From JAJFFW01 sp038531315 (lineage in GTDB: Bacteria; Pseudomonadota; Alphaproteobacteria; Caulobacterales; Parvularculaceae), in contig JBCBBT010000011.1 in NCBI GenBank assembly GCA_038531315.1, positions 1-64,000 of the forward strand: a DNA stretch of 64,000 nucleotides, read 5' to 3'. The notes below the pieces were generated by a model that worked only from the letters and a program-made list of their open reading frames with translations, was not told where the DNA came from and did not search any database. Positions 16,258 to 24,506 of the stretch are shown piece by piece. Both the position numbers and the translations under genes were made by a program. Position 1 is the stretch's first letter, and the number at the start of each line of letters is the position of its first letter.

Positions 16258-16536
16258 CTATTTTCTCTTCGCTTTTTTATCAGCGCCATGCCCATAATAA
16301 GTCCGGGTCGGCGAGAATTCGCCAAGTTTGTGACCGACCATGTCTTCGGTGACGTGGACAGGCACGAATTTCTGGCCGTTGTAGACATTGAACGTCAGGC
16401 CGACGAATTGCGGCAGGATCGTCGAACGGCGCGACCAGGTTTTGACGCCGCCTTTGTGTTTGCCGTCCTGTGATTCTTCCGCCTTCTTCAGAAGGTAGCG
16501 ATCGACGAACGGGCCTTTCCATACGGAACGGGGCAT
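16258..16536 (-). CDS. rpsS: 30S ribosomal protein S19
   Basis: S19 is in the 30S head next to S13. The 92 residues include MPRSVWKGPFVDRYLLKKAEE, STILPQFVGLTFNVYNGQKF and MVGHKLGEFSPTRTYYGH, matching the family throughout. Confidence 0.98.
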   Translation of the reverse strand: MPRSVWKGPFVDRYLLKKAEESQDGKHKGGVKTWSRRSTILPQFVGLTFNVYNGQKFVPVHVTEDMVGHKLGEFSPTRTYYGHGADKKAKRK

Positions 16537-16559
16537 AATGAATATCTCCTCAGCCGCGC

Positions 16560-17402
16560 CTAGCGCTTTTTCTTGCGCGCGTGACGCGAGCGCAGAATGA
16601 GTTTGTCAGAAGGTTTCTTGCGGGAGCGCGTTTTCGCGCCTTTGGTCGGCTTGCCCCAGGGCGTCACCGGATGACGACCGCCCGATGTGCGGCCCTCGCC
16701 GCCGCCATGCGGGTGATCGACCGGGTTCATGACGACGCCGCGCACGGACGGGCGCTTGCCCTTGTGGCGGTTGCGGCCAGCCTTGCCGATATTTTGGTTC
16801 ATGTGATCGGCGTTGGAAACCGCGCCGATGGTCGCCATGCACGCGCCCGGCACGAGGCGAACTTCGCCCGATTGCAACCGCACCTGCGCATAGGCGCCGT
16901 CGCGGCCGACAAGCTGGGCGTATGCGCCCGCTGAGCGCGCAATCTGGCCGCCTTTTTCCGGCTTCATTTCGACATTGTGAATGATCGTGCCGACGGGGAT
17001 TGAACGCAGCGGCATGGCGTTGCCGGGTTTCACGTCAACTTTTTCGCCCGCGATGATCTTGTCGCCTGCTTTCAGGCGCTGCGGCGCGATGATGTAGGAA
17101 AGCTCGCCATCGAGATATTTGATCAGGGCAATGAACGCCGTCCGGTTCGGATCGTATTCGAGGCGTTCGACCTTCGCCTCAATGTCCCATTTGCGCCGCT
17201 TGAAGTCGACCTTACGGTAGAGCTTCTTCACGCCGCCGCCGCGGCGGCGCACGGTGATCCGGCCCGTATTATTGCGACCGGCCTTCGACGAAAGCCCTTC
17301 GGTCAGCGCCTTTTCAGGGCGGCCTTTATACAGCTCGCTGCGATCCACCAGCACGAGCTGGCGGCGCGACGGCGATGTCGGTTTGAATTTTCTGAGCGCC
17401 AT
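16560..17402 (-). CDS. rplB: 50S ribosomal protein L2
   Basis: L2 is needed for subunit joining and peptidyl transfer. The 280-residue protein starts MALRKFKPTSPSRRQLVLVDR. It has the SH3-like middle and the conserved C-terminal VRGVVMNPVDHPHGGGEGR, where the functionally important histidine lies. The basic tail ends SRHARKKKR. Confidence 0.98.
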   Translation of the reverse strand: MALRKFKPTSPSRRQLVLVDRSELYKGRPEKALTEGLSSKAGRNNTGRITVRRRGGGVKKLYRKVDFKRRKWDIEAKVERLEYDPNRTAFIALIKYLDGELSYIIAPQRLKAGDKIIAGEKVDVKPGNAMPLRSIPVGTIIHNVEMKPEKGGQIARSAGAYAQLVGRDGAYAQVRLQSGEVRLVPGACMATIGAVSNADHMNQNIGKAGRNRHKGKRPSVRGVVMNPVDHPHGGGEGRTSGGRHPVTPWGKPTKGAKTRSRKKPSDKLILRSRHARKKKR

Positions 17403-17418
17403 GTCGCTATCCCGTCCC

Positions 17419-17730
17419 TTAAAGGCCTGTCGTGACGTCGATCGAATGCCCGTCCGCGAGCGTCACAATCGCTTTCTTCACCGTGGAGCGCGTATAAGGC
17501 CGTCCACGGAATTGCTTGCTTTTGCCTTTGACGCGCAACGTGTTCACCGCCTTCACCTTGACCTTGAACAGGCCTTCGACCGCCTCGGCGATCTGCGGTT
17601 TGGTTGCGTCAAGCGGCACTTTGAAAGACACCTGATTGTTCTCAGACGCCAGCGTCGACTTTTCAGTGATCACCGGCGACAGCAGCGTGTTATAGAAACG
17701 CTCGGTCTGGCTTGTGTTGCTCTCGGCCAT
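17419..17730 (-). CDS. rplW: 50S ribosomal protein L23
   Basis: L23 is the trigger-factor and SRP docking protein at the tunnel exit. The 103 residues show YNTLLSPVITEKSTLASENNQ, the central VKVKAVNTLRVKGKSKQF and KKAIVTLADG. Its first base overlaps the rplD stop by 1 bp (TAATG arrangement). Confidence 0.98.
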   Translation of the reverse strand: MAESNTSQTERFYNTLLSPVITEKSTLASENNQVSFKVPLDATKPQIAEAVEGLFKVKVKAVNTLRVKGKSKQFRGRPYTRSTVKKAIVTLADGHSIDVTTGL

Positions 17731-18374
17731 TAGTTTGTCCCTCCGGCGCCGGCATTGCCCGCAACGCGCGCTTCGAGGCCCTCGACAGCCGCCTTGGTCA
17801 GGACCAGCTTGTCGCGGCGCAAAATGTCATAGACGTTGGCGCCGATCACCGGCAGCACGTCGACATTTGGAATGTTACGCGACGCGAGACCGAAATTTTC
17901 ATCGACCGACACATCGACGATCAGCGCATTTTCAGCGCCAAGTTTGGCGAGCGCCCCGATCAATTCCTTCGTCTTCGGCGTGTCGAATTTCGCTTCGTCG
18001 ATGATGATCAGCTCATCAGCCGCCTTCTTCGCCGAAAGCGCATGACGCAACGCAAGCGCGCGCACTTTTTTCGGCAGCTTCGTTGCGTGACTGCGCACGC
18101 GCGGCCCATGGGCCTTGCCGCCGCCGCGGAAAAGCGGCGCCTTGCGGTTGCCGTGACGCGCCCCGCCGCTGCCTTTCTGGCGACCGAACTTTTTGGTCGT
18201 ACCGGAAACTTCGCCGCGTTCCTTGGTTTTATGTGTGCCCTGCTGACGCTTGGCGAGCTGGTAGGTCACCATGCGATGCAGAATGTCTTTGCGCGGCTCG
18301 AGACCGAAAACGTCGTCGGAGACGTCAATCGATCCAGCTTTCGCGCTGTCGAGTTTGAGGACGTCGAGTTTCAT
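17730..18374 (-). CDS. rplD: 50S ribosomal protein L4
   Basis: L4 helps form the tunnel constriction and in some bacteria autoregulates the S10 operon. The 214-residue protein has QGTHKTKERGEVSGTTKKFG and the long loop RQKGSGGARHGNRKAPLFRGG, which is unaltered. The C-terminal part, about 110-210, is a Rossmann-like fold with ENALIVDVSVDENFGLASRN. It shares 1-bp overlaps with both rplC and rplW. Confidence 0.98.
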   Translation of the reverse strand: MKLDVLKLDSAKAGSIDVSDDVFGLEPRKDILHRMVTYQLAKRQQGTHKTKERGEVSGTTKKFGRQKGSGGARHGNRKAPLFRGGGKAHGPRVRSHATKLPKKVRALALRHALSAKKAADELIIIDEAKFDTPKTKELIGALAKLGAENALIVDVSVDENFGLASRNIPNVDVLPVIGANVYDILRRDKLVLTKAAVEGLEARVAGNAGAGGTN

Positions 18375-19396
18375 TATTCCGTATCCTCAGCTTTTTCTTG
18401 CGCCGCGCGGATCTTCGCAACGGCGTCCTGATCGACCTTGGCGCGCGGCGGTTGACCGTTGATCATTTCCTGCGCCTGGACGACCCATTCCTGCTTCTCG
18501 GCCTGATCGACAACATCAAGTTTCTCAAACAGCGCCGCGCGGTCTTCATCGGACAGCGCCACCAGCTGCGTCAGCTTTTCAACGCCTTCCGCCGTCAACT
18601 GCTCGGCGGTTTTGTCGCCAATACCGTCGATCAAGACGATCAGATCGACCGCATCGTCAAAGCCGCCGGCGCTTTGCGGCGCCGCGTCGCCCGCAGGCGC
18701 CTCTGACTTCTTCTCGGCGAGCGCAGCCGGCTTCGGCGCGTCATCCGGGATCGGCTTTTTCATGGCGTCTTTAATCAGCACCCAACCCTGTTTCGGGCCC
18801 GGCACAGCACCTTTCACAAGAATAAGCCCGCGGTCGGCGTCGGTTCTGACGACTTCAAGGTTCTGCGTCGTCACCCGCGTCGCGCCCATCTGGCCGGCCA
18901 TCTTTTTGCCTTTAAAGACTTTTCCGGGGTCCTGACACTGACCGGTCGAACCGTGGCTCCGGTGTGAGATCGAAACGCCGTGGGTCGCGCGCAGGCCGCC
19001 GAAATTGTGACGCTTCATCGCGCCGGCAAAACCCTTACCGATCGAGGTGCCTGTCACATCGACAAACTGGCCCTCAAGGTAGTGGCCCGCGCTCAATTCA
19101 GCGCCGACATCGACAAGGTTTTCCTGATCGACGCGAAATTCAACCAGCTTTTCTTTCGGCGCAACGTTCACCGCCGCGAAATAGCCGCGCTCAGCCTTGT
19201 TGACGCGCTTGGCCTTCTTCTCGCCGGCGCCCAGCTGCAGCGCTGAATAGCCGTGCTTTTCAACGGTGCGCTGACCGACAACCTGACAATTGTCGAGTTG
19301 CAATACGGTCACCGGGATATGCTCGCCCGTATCGCGATAGATACGGGTCATCCCCATCTTTTTTGCGATGAGACCCGTGCGGGTTCCTGTTCGCAT
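18374..19396 (-). CDS. rplC: 50S ribosomal protein L3 with C-terminal helix-hairpin-helix extension
   Basis: Residues 1 to about 215 are ordinary L3, an early 50S assembly protein at the peptidyl-transferase edge (GLIAKKMGMTRIYRD, FAGAMKRHNFGGLRATHG, HRSHGSTGQCQDPGKVFKGK). The protein then continues to 340 residues, where 205-215 is usual. An Ala/Pro-rich linker (216-245) leads to a helix-hairpin-helix-like domain near 252-300 (LIDGIGDKTAEQLTAEGVEK, then LVALSDEDRAALFEKL). A charged helical tail follows. The tail shares the GIG-K-LEEKL/LTAEGV pattern of DNA- or RNA-binding hairpin domains. The start at 19396 follows AAGGAGAAG. Upstream in-frame codons lie inside rpsJ. Confidence 0.96.
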   Translation of the reverse strand: MRTGTRTGLIAKKMGMTRIYRDTGEHIPVTVLQLDNCQVVGQRTVEKHGYSALQLGAGEKKAKRVNKAERGYFAAVNVAPKEKLVEFRVDQENLVDVGAELSAGHYLEGQFVDVTGTSIGKGFAGAMKRHNFGGLRATHGVSISHRSHGSTGQCQDPGKVFKGKKMAGQMGATRVTTQNLEVVRTDADRGLILVKGAVPGPKQGWVLIKDAMKKPIPDDAPKPAALAEKKSEAPAGDAAPQSAGGFDDAVDLIVLIDGIGDKTAEQLTAEGVEKLTQLVALSDEDRAALFEKLDVVDQAEKQEWVVQAQEMINGQPPRAKVDQDAVAKIRAAQEKAEDTE

Positions 19397-19427
19397 GTTT
19401 CTTCTCCTTTGCCCGTTTGCCTGAGAG

Positions 19428-19739
19428 TTAGGCGCCGAGGCGAATTTCGACGTCGACACCAGCCGAGAGGTCGAGTTTCATCAAAGCGTCGACCGTCTGC
19501 GGGGTCGGATCGACGATATCCAGAAGGCGCTTATGGGTGCGCATTTCGAATTGCTCGCGTGACTTTTTGTTGACGTGCGGCGAGCGATTCACCGTAAACT
19601 TTTCAATACGGGTCGGCAGAGGGATCGGCCCGCGAACATTGGCGCCCGTCCGCTTCGCCGTCGCAACGATTTCCTGTGTTGAGGAATCGAGAACCCGGTG
19701 GTCGAACGCTTTTAGCCTGATGCGAATATTTTGTTGCAT
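19428..19739 (-). CDS. rpsJ: 30S ribosomal protein S10 (NusE)
   Basis: S10 is a 30S head protein and, as NusE, a partner of NusB and NusG in antitermination and transcription-translation coupling. The 103 residues include IRLKAFDHRVLDSSTQEIV, GPIPLPTRIEKFTVNRSPHV and REQFEMRTHKRLLDI. It opens the S10 cluster, downstream of the tuf terminator. Confidence 0.98.
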   Translation of the reverse strand: MQQNIRIRLKAFDHRVLDSSTQEIVATAKRTGANVRGPIPLPTRIEKFTVNRSPHVNKKSREQFEMRTHKRLLDIVDPTPQTVDALMKLDLSAGVDVEIRLGA

Positions 19740-19781
19740 GGGGTCGGGACCGTTTTATCTGCGTGTCATAGTAAAAGAGAC

Positions 19782-19815
19782 AAAAAACACGGAGGCGCGT
19801 TGGACGCCTCCGTGC
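19782..19815 (-). terminator. Rho-independent terminator between tuf and rpsJ
   Basis: On the minus strand CACGGAGGCG (19814-19805) pairs perfectly with CGCCTCCGTG (19797-19788) and is followed by six T residues (19787-19782). It separates the str operon from the S10 operon. The S10 operon would then need its own promoter in the next 45 bp, where TTGTCT and AGATAA stand 17 bp apart. Confidence 0.88.
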
Positions 19816-19830
19816 TTTCAATGAGCGTTT

Positions 19831-21006
19831 TTATTCGACGATTTTCGAGACGATGCCCGCGCCAACCGTGCGGCCGCCTTCGCGGATAGCAAAGCGAAGC
19901 TTTTCTTCCATGGCGATCGGCACGATCAGTTCAACGTCAACCTCAACATTGTCGCCCGGCATGACCATTTCCGTGCCTTCCTTGAGCGTGACAACACCGG
20001 TCACGTCGGTTGTGCGGAAATAGAACTGCGGACGATAGTTGGTGAAGAACGGCGTGTGGCGGCCGCCTTCTTCTTTGGTCAGGATGTAGGCTTCAGCAAC
20101 GAATTTCGTGTGCGGATTAACCGAACCCGGCTTGCAGAGAACCTGACCGCGTTCAACCGCTGTGCGTTCGATGCCGCGCAGAAGAACGCCGACATTGTCG
20201 CCCGCTTCGCCGCGATCGAGCAGCTTGCGGAACATTTCAACACCCGTGCAGGTCGTTTTCTGCGTGTCTTTGATGCCGACGATTTCAAGCTCGTCGCCGA
20301 CATTGACAACACCGCGCTCAACACGGCCCGTGACAACCGTACCGCGACCGGAAATCGAGAAGACGTCTTCGATCGGCAACAGGAAGTCCTGATCGACCGG
20401 ACGCTCCGGCGTCGGAATGTAGCTGTCGACAGCTTCCATCAGTTCCTTGATCGCGTTCTCGCCGATTTCAGGATTATTGCCTTCCATCGCGGCCAGCGCC
20501 GAGCCTTTGATGATCGGAATGTCATCGCCCGGGAAGTCGTAGGACGACAGAAGTTCGCGCACTTCCATTTCAACAAGCTCAAGAAGCTCTTCGTCGTCGA
20601 CCTGGTCGACTTTGTTGAGGAAGACAACGATCGCAGGAACGCCAACCTGACGCGCCAGCAGAATGTGCTCGCGGGTCTGCGGCATCGGGCCGTCAGCGGC
20701 GTTCACCACGAGAATAGCGCCGTCCATCTGCGCCGCGCCGGTGATCATGTTCTTCACATAGTCGGCGTGGCCGGGGCAGTCGACGTGTGCGTAGTGGCGG
20801 CCTTCGGTTTCATATTCAACGTGCGCTGTTGAAATCGTAATGCCGCGCGCTTTTTCTTCCGGCGCGCCGTCAATTTCATCATACGCCTTGAAGTCACCGA
20901 AGTACTTCGTGATCGCAGCCGTCAGTGTCGTCTTGCCATGGTCGACGTGACCAATGGTGCCGATGTTGGCATGCGGTTTTGTGCGTTCAAACTTTTCCTT
21001 CGACAT
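19831..21006 (-). CDS. tuf: Elongation factor Tu
   Basis: EF-Tu delivers aminoacyl-tRNA to the ribosome. The chosen ATG gives MSKEKFERTKPHANIGTIGH and 391 residues; the open frame continues 20 codons upstream into the fusA-tuf gap. GTPase motifs are GHVDHGKT (18-25), DCPGHADY, NKVD and GSAL. Domains 2 and 3 carry the RGTVVTGRVERG and GMRFAIREGGRTVGAG-type sequences. This is the copy at the end of rpsL-rpsG-fusA-tuf; a second copy elsewhere is possible. Confidence 0.98.
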   Translation of the reverse strand: MSKEKFERTKPHANIGTIGHVDHGKTTLTAAITKYFGDFKAYDEIDGAPEEKARGITISTAHVEYETEGRHYAHVDCPGHADYVKNMITGAAQMDGAILVVNAADGPMPQTREHILLARQVGVPAIVVFLNKVDQVDDEELLELVEMEVRELLSSYDFPGDDIPIIKGSALAAMEGNNPEIGENAIKELMEAVDSYIPTPERPVDQDFLLPIEDVFSISGRGTVVTGRVERGVVNVGDELEIVGIKDTQKTTCTGVEMFRKLLDRGEAGDNVGVLLRGIERTAVERGQVLCKPGSVNPHTKFVAEAYILTKEEGGRHTPFFTNYRPQFYFRTTDVTGVVTLKEGTEMVMPGDNVEVDVELIVPIAMEEKLRFAIREGGRTVGAGIVSKIVE

Positions 21007-21093
21007 TTCACTTTCTCCGTCTTTGGAACCTACTTGACTTCTATCTAACTGCCTTGATCCTTTCACGGAGCAAGGCGCCTTTGTTCAAAGCGG

Positions 21094-23172
21094 CTAACCC
21101 GCCAGTTTCGCCCGGACCTCCTCCTCCACATTCTTCGGGACTTGCTCATAATGGTCGAACTGCATGGTGTAGTTCGCCCGTCCCTGTGTGGCGGAGCGGA
21201 GGTTATTGACGTAACCGAACATGTTCGCCAGCGGCACCATGGCGTTGACCACGGTGGCGTTGCCGCGCATTTCCTGATCCTGTATCTGGCCGCGACGCGA
21301 GTTGAGATCGCCGATCACGGTGCCGGTGTATTCATCGGGCGTCACCACCTCGACCTTCATGACCGGCTCCAGCAGCGCCAGACCAAGCTCGGCTTTATGT
21401 TCGCGCAATGCGCCGCGGGCGGCGATTTCAAACGCGAGAACAGACGAGTCCACATCGTGGAAGGCGCCGTCATAAAGCTCGACCTTGAAGTCGAGGATCG
21501 GGAAGCCGACGAGCAGACCCGTATCGCGTATAGAGTTGATGCCCTTTTCGACGCCCGGGATATATTCCTTCGGAATAGAACCGCCGACGATCTTGCTCTC
21601 AAACTCATAACCAAGGCCCGGCTCTTGCGGCATGACACGCATCTTGATGCGCGCAAACTGCCCGGAGCCGCCGGACTGTTTCTTGTGCGTGTAGTCGATG
21701 TCGGCCTCACGCGTGATGGTCTCGCGGTAGGCGACCTGCGGCGCGCCGATATTGGCTTCCACCTTGAACTCGCGCTTCATGCGGTCGACGAGAATATCGA
21801 GGTGCAACTCGCCCATCCCGGCGATGATTGTCTGGCCGCTTTCCTCATCGGAAGAAACCCGGAAAGACGGGTCTTCGGCGGCGAGACGCTGCAGCGCGAT
21901 GCCCATTTTTTCCTGGTCCGCCTTGGTTTTTGGCTCCACCGCAAGCTCGATAACAGGCTCGGGGAATTCCATCCGCTCAAGGATGACCGGGTTCATGGCG
22001 TCACACAGCGTGTCGCCCGTCGTCGTGTCTTTCAGACCGACGATCGCAATGATGTCGCCCGCATAGGCCTCTTTGATTTCTTCGCGGCTATTGGAATGCA
22101 TCTGCAGCATCCGGCCGGCGCGCTCTTTCTTGCCTTTGACCGTGTTCAACAGCTGTGTGCCGGCTTCCAGCTTGCCCGAATAGATCCGGCAGAAAGTCAG
22201 TGAGCCGACAAACGGATCGTTCATGACCTTGAACGCAAGCATCGACAGCGGCTCGTCATCAGATGAAACGCGCGTCACTTCTTCGTCGCTGTCTGGTAGG
22301 ACGCCCTTGATGGCCGGCACTTCAACCGGCGACGGCAGATAGTCGACGACAGCGTCGAGCATGGGCTGCACGCCCTTGTTCTTGAACGCGGAACCGCAGA
22401 GCACCGGATGGAATTCAACCGTACATGTCCCTTTACGGACCAATTCCTTGATCTTCGCCTGGTCGGGCTCATTGCCTTCAAGATAGGCTTCCATCGCCTC
22501 TTCGTCGATTTCGACGACGGCTTCGATCATCTTTTCGCGATATTCCGCCGCCTTGTCGGCGAGATCAGCGGGGATTTCGGCCTCGTGGAACTTCGCGCCG
22601 AGGGATTCTTCTTCCCAGATGATAGCTTTCATCGTGATCAGATCGACGACGCCTTTGAAGTCGCTCTCAGCGCCGATCGGCAGCTGAAGAATAACGGTCT
22701 TCGCCGCGAGCCGGTCGTGGATCGTGTCGACGGAGTTGTAGAAGTCCGCACCGATCTTATCCATCTTGTTGATGAAGAACATCCGCGGGACATTGTATTT
22801 GTCGCCCTGACGCCAGACCGTTTCGGTCTGCGGCTCAACGCCGGCGTTGGCGTCAAGCAACGCAACAGCGCCGTCAAGCACGCGCAACGACCGTTCGACC
22901 TCAATGGTGAAATCGACGTGTCCGGGCGTGTCAATAATGTTGAGGCGCTTGTCGTTCCAGAAACAGGTCGTGGCGGCGGACGTAATCGTAATGCCGCGCT
23001 CTTGCTCCTGCTCCATCCAGTCCATGGTCGCAGCGCCGTCGTGGACTTCGCCGATCTTGTGGCTTTTGCCTGTGTAATAGAGAACGCGTTCGGTCGTCGT
23101 CGTCTTGCCCGCATCGATGTGGGCCATGATGCCGAAGTTTCGATAATCCTCAATTTTATGCGTGCGGGCCAT
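21094..23172 (-). CDS. fusA: Elongation factor G
   Basis: EF-G drives translocation and, with RRF, recycling. The 692-residue protein has G motifs AHIDAGKTTTTER (17-29), DTPGHVDF, NKMDKIGAD and CGSAFKNKG, followed by domains II-V, including GMGELHLDILVDRMKREF in domain III-IV. Length and motifs match canonical EF-G1. It lies 28 bp after rpsG. Confidence 0.98.
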   Translation of the reverse strand: MARTHKIEDYRNFGIMAHIDAGKTTTTERVLYYTGKSHKIGEVHDGAATMDWMEQEQERGITITSAATTCFWNDKRLNIIDTPGHVDFTIEVERSLRVLDGAVALLDANAGVEPQTETVWRQGDKYNVPRMFFINKMDKIGADFYNSVDTIHDRLAAKTVILQLPIGAESDFKGVVDLITMKAIIWEEESLGAKFHEAEIPADLADKAAEYREKMIEAVVEIDEEAMEAYLEGNEPDQAKIKELVRKGTCTVEFHPVLCGSAFKNKGVQPMLDAVVDYLPSPVEVPAIKGVLPDSDEEVTRVSSDDEPLSMLAFKVMNDPFVGSLTFCRIYSGKLEAGTQLLNTVKGKKERAGRMLQMHSNSREEIKEAYAGDIIAIVGLKDTTTGDTLCDAMNPVILERMEFPEPVIELAVEPKTKADQEKMGIALQRLAAEDPSFRVSSDEESGQTIIAGMGELHLDILVDRMKREFKVEANIGAPQVAYRETITREADIDYTHKKQSGGSGQFARIKMRVMPQEPGLGYEFESKIVGGSIPKEYIPGVEKGINSIRDTGLLVGFPILDFKVELYDGAFHDVDSSVLAFEIAARGALREHKAELGLALLEPVMKVEVVTPDEYTGTVIGDLNSRRGQIQDQEMRGNATVVNAMVPLANMFGYVNNLRSATQGRANYTMQFDHYEQVPKNVEEEVRAKLAG

Positions 23173-23200
23173 CGGACCGGTTCCTTAACTTAAACTCTTG

Positions 23201-23671
23201 CTACCAGCGATAATGCGAGAAGGCGCGGTTGGCTTCCGCCATGCGGTGCGTGTCTTCGCGTTTCTTCACGGACGCGCCGCGGTTCTGCGCAGCATCCATC
23301 AGTTCATTCGACAAACGGTCGACCATCGTGGTCTCGTTGCGTGCGCGCGCCGCCGCAATGATCCAGCGCATGGCGAGCGCGAGTTTGCGGTCCGGACGGA
23401 CTTCGACAGGGACCTGATAGGTCGCGCCGCCGACGCGCCGAGAGCGCACTTCGATGGCCGGGGTCACATTGTCGAGGGCTTCTTTAAACAGCTCGACGGG
23501 CGGGCGCTTCATGCGCTCTTCGATCTTGTCGAGCGCCCCGTAAACGATTTTTTCAGCCGCCGGCTTTTTGCCGTCGAGCATGACGTAATTCATGAATTTC
23601 GAAATTGTCAGATCACCGAATTTCGGATCCGGGTGAACGACGCGTTTTTCTGCGCGGTGACGACGTGACAT
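23201..23671 (-). CDS. rpsG: 30S ribosomal protein S7
   Basis: S7 nucleates the 30S head and touches E-site tRNA. At 156 residues it has MSRRHRAEKRVVHPDPKFGD, SKFMNYVMLDGKKPAAEKI, EVRSRRVGGATYQVPVEVR and the C-terminal FSHYRW. It is 12 bp downstream of rpsL. Confidence 0.98.
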   Translation of the reverse strand: MSRRHRAEKRVVHPDPKFGDLTISKFMNYVMLDGKKPAAEKIVYGALDKIEERMKRPPVELFKEALDNVTPAIEVRSRRVGGATYQVPVEVRPDRKLALAMRWIIAAARARNETTMVDRLSNELMDAAQNRGASVKKREDTHRMAEANRAFSHYRW

Positions 23672-23683
23672 CTTCTAAAATCC

Positions 23684-24055
23684 TTACTTCGGCCGCTTGG
23701 CGCCGTATTTCGAGCGACGTTGTTTGCGGTCTTTAACGCCTTGCGTGTCGAGCACGCCGCGCAGGATGTGGTAACGAACGCCGGGAAGGTCTTTGACGCG
23801 TCCGCCGCGGATCAGAACAACCGAGTGCTCCTGCAAATTGTGACCCTCGCCCGGGATGTACCCGATCACTTCGTAGCCGTTCGTCAGGCGAATTTTCGCG
23901 ACCTTCCGCAAAGCCGAGTTCGGCTTTTTCGGCGTCGTCGTGTAGACGCGCGTGCACACGCCGCGTTTTTGCGGACACGCTTCCATCGCCGGCACTTTGT
24001 TGATCTTGCGCTTCGGCTTACGGGGCTTACGGATCAATTGCTGGATCGTCGGCAT
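23684..24055 (-). CDS. rpsL: 30S ribosomal protein S12
   Basis: S12 governs decoding accuracy at the A site. The start MPTIQQLIRKPRKPKR gives 123 residues. The streptomycin-site sequences TTTPKKPNSALRKVAK (lysines at 43-44) and RGGRVKDLPGVRYHI are wild type, so no ribosomal streptomycin resistance is predicted. The ORF extends 46 codons further upstream, but that part matches nothing. A GGAG 8-9 nt before the ATG supports the short form. First gene of the str operon. Confidence 0.97.
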   Translation of the reverse strand: MPTIQQLIRKPRKPKRKINKVPAMEACPQKRGVCTRVYTTTPKKPNSALRKVAKIRLTNGYEVIGYIPGEGHNLQEHSVVLIRGGRVKDLPGVRYHILRGVLDTQGVKDRKQRRSKYGAKRPK

Positions 24056-24506
24056 TGGCGCTCCAAATCTTCTCTTTACGTTCGCGGCGCACCGAGTTTC
24101 CGGCGCGCCTTTCAGCAGGGCATGCGAATGGCGCCGCCAAACAGGCAAAGCGCTGCGACGATGTTCCGGCCCTCCCAGAACGCCGTCTCGCACAAAAATC
24201 GTACTCTTCAGCTAGCTTCGGTTGCGTATCAAAATGCGGTCGAAAAAGCCCGCGGTGACGGCCAACCATCCAGCAGGGGCGCTACTTATAGGCGCACGCC
24301 CCAACGGTCAATACGTTCGTAAAGATTTTGGCGACATTCTTTTACTTTTTAAATCGCTGGCGATCAGCCCTGAAATCACGCCGGTTTTTGCGGGTTCGGG
24401 GCCGGCCCGTCCACCCCGCTTTTCAGGCGCGCGCGATCGGCTTAAGAGCCGCTGCAGGGGCGCCGAAACCACGGCGTTTGACACGCTTCATCAGACAGGT
24501 CGCACC
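24056..24506. other. Intergenic region between divergent rpsL and glycosyltransferase genes
   Basis: These 450 bp hold the rpsL leader and the candidate rpsL promoter at 24285-24311. Both strands have open frames running into the flanking genes, but they show no protein-like composition. I see no RNA gene or repeat. Confidence 0.5.
24285..24311 (-). promoter_or_regulatory. Candidate promoter of rpsL-rpsG-fusA-tuf
   Basis: TTGACC (24311-24306) and TATAAG (24290-24285) are 15 bp apart, slightly shorter than ideal, with an A/T-rich stretch upstream around 24320-24350. The predicted leader is about 220 nt. Confidence 0.45.
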
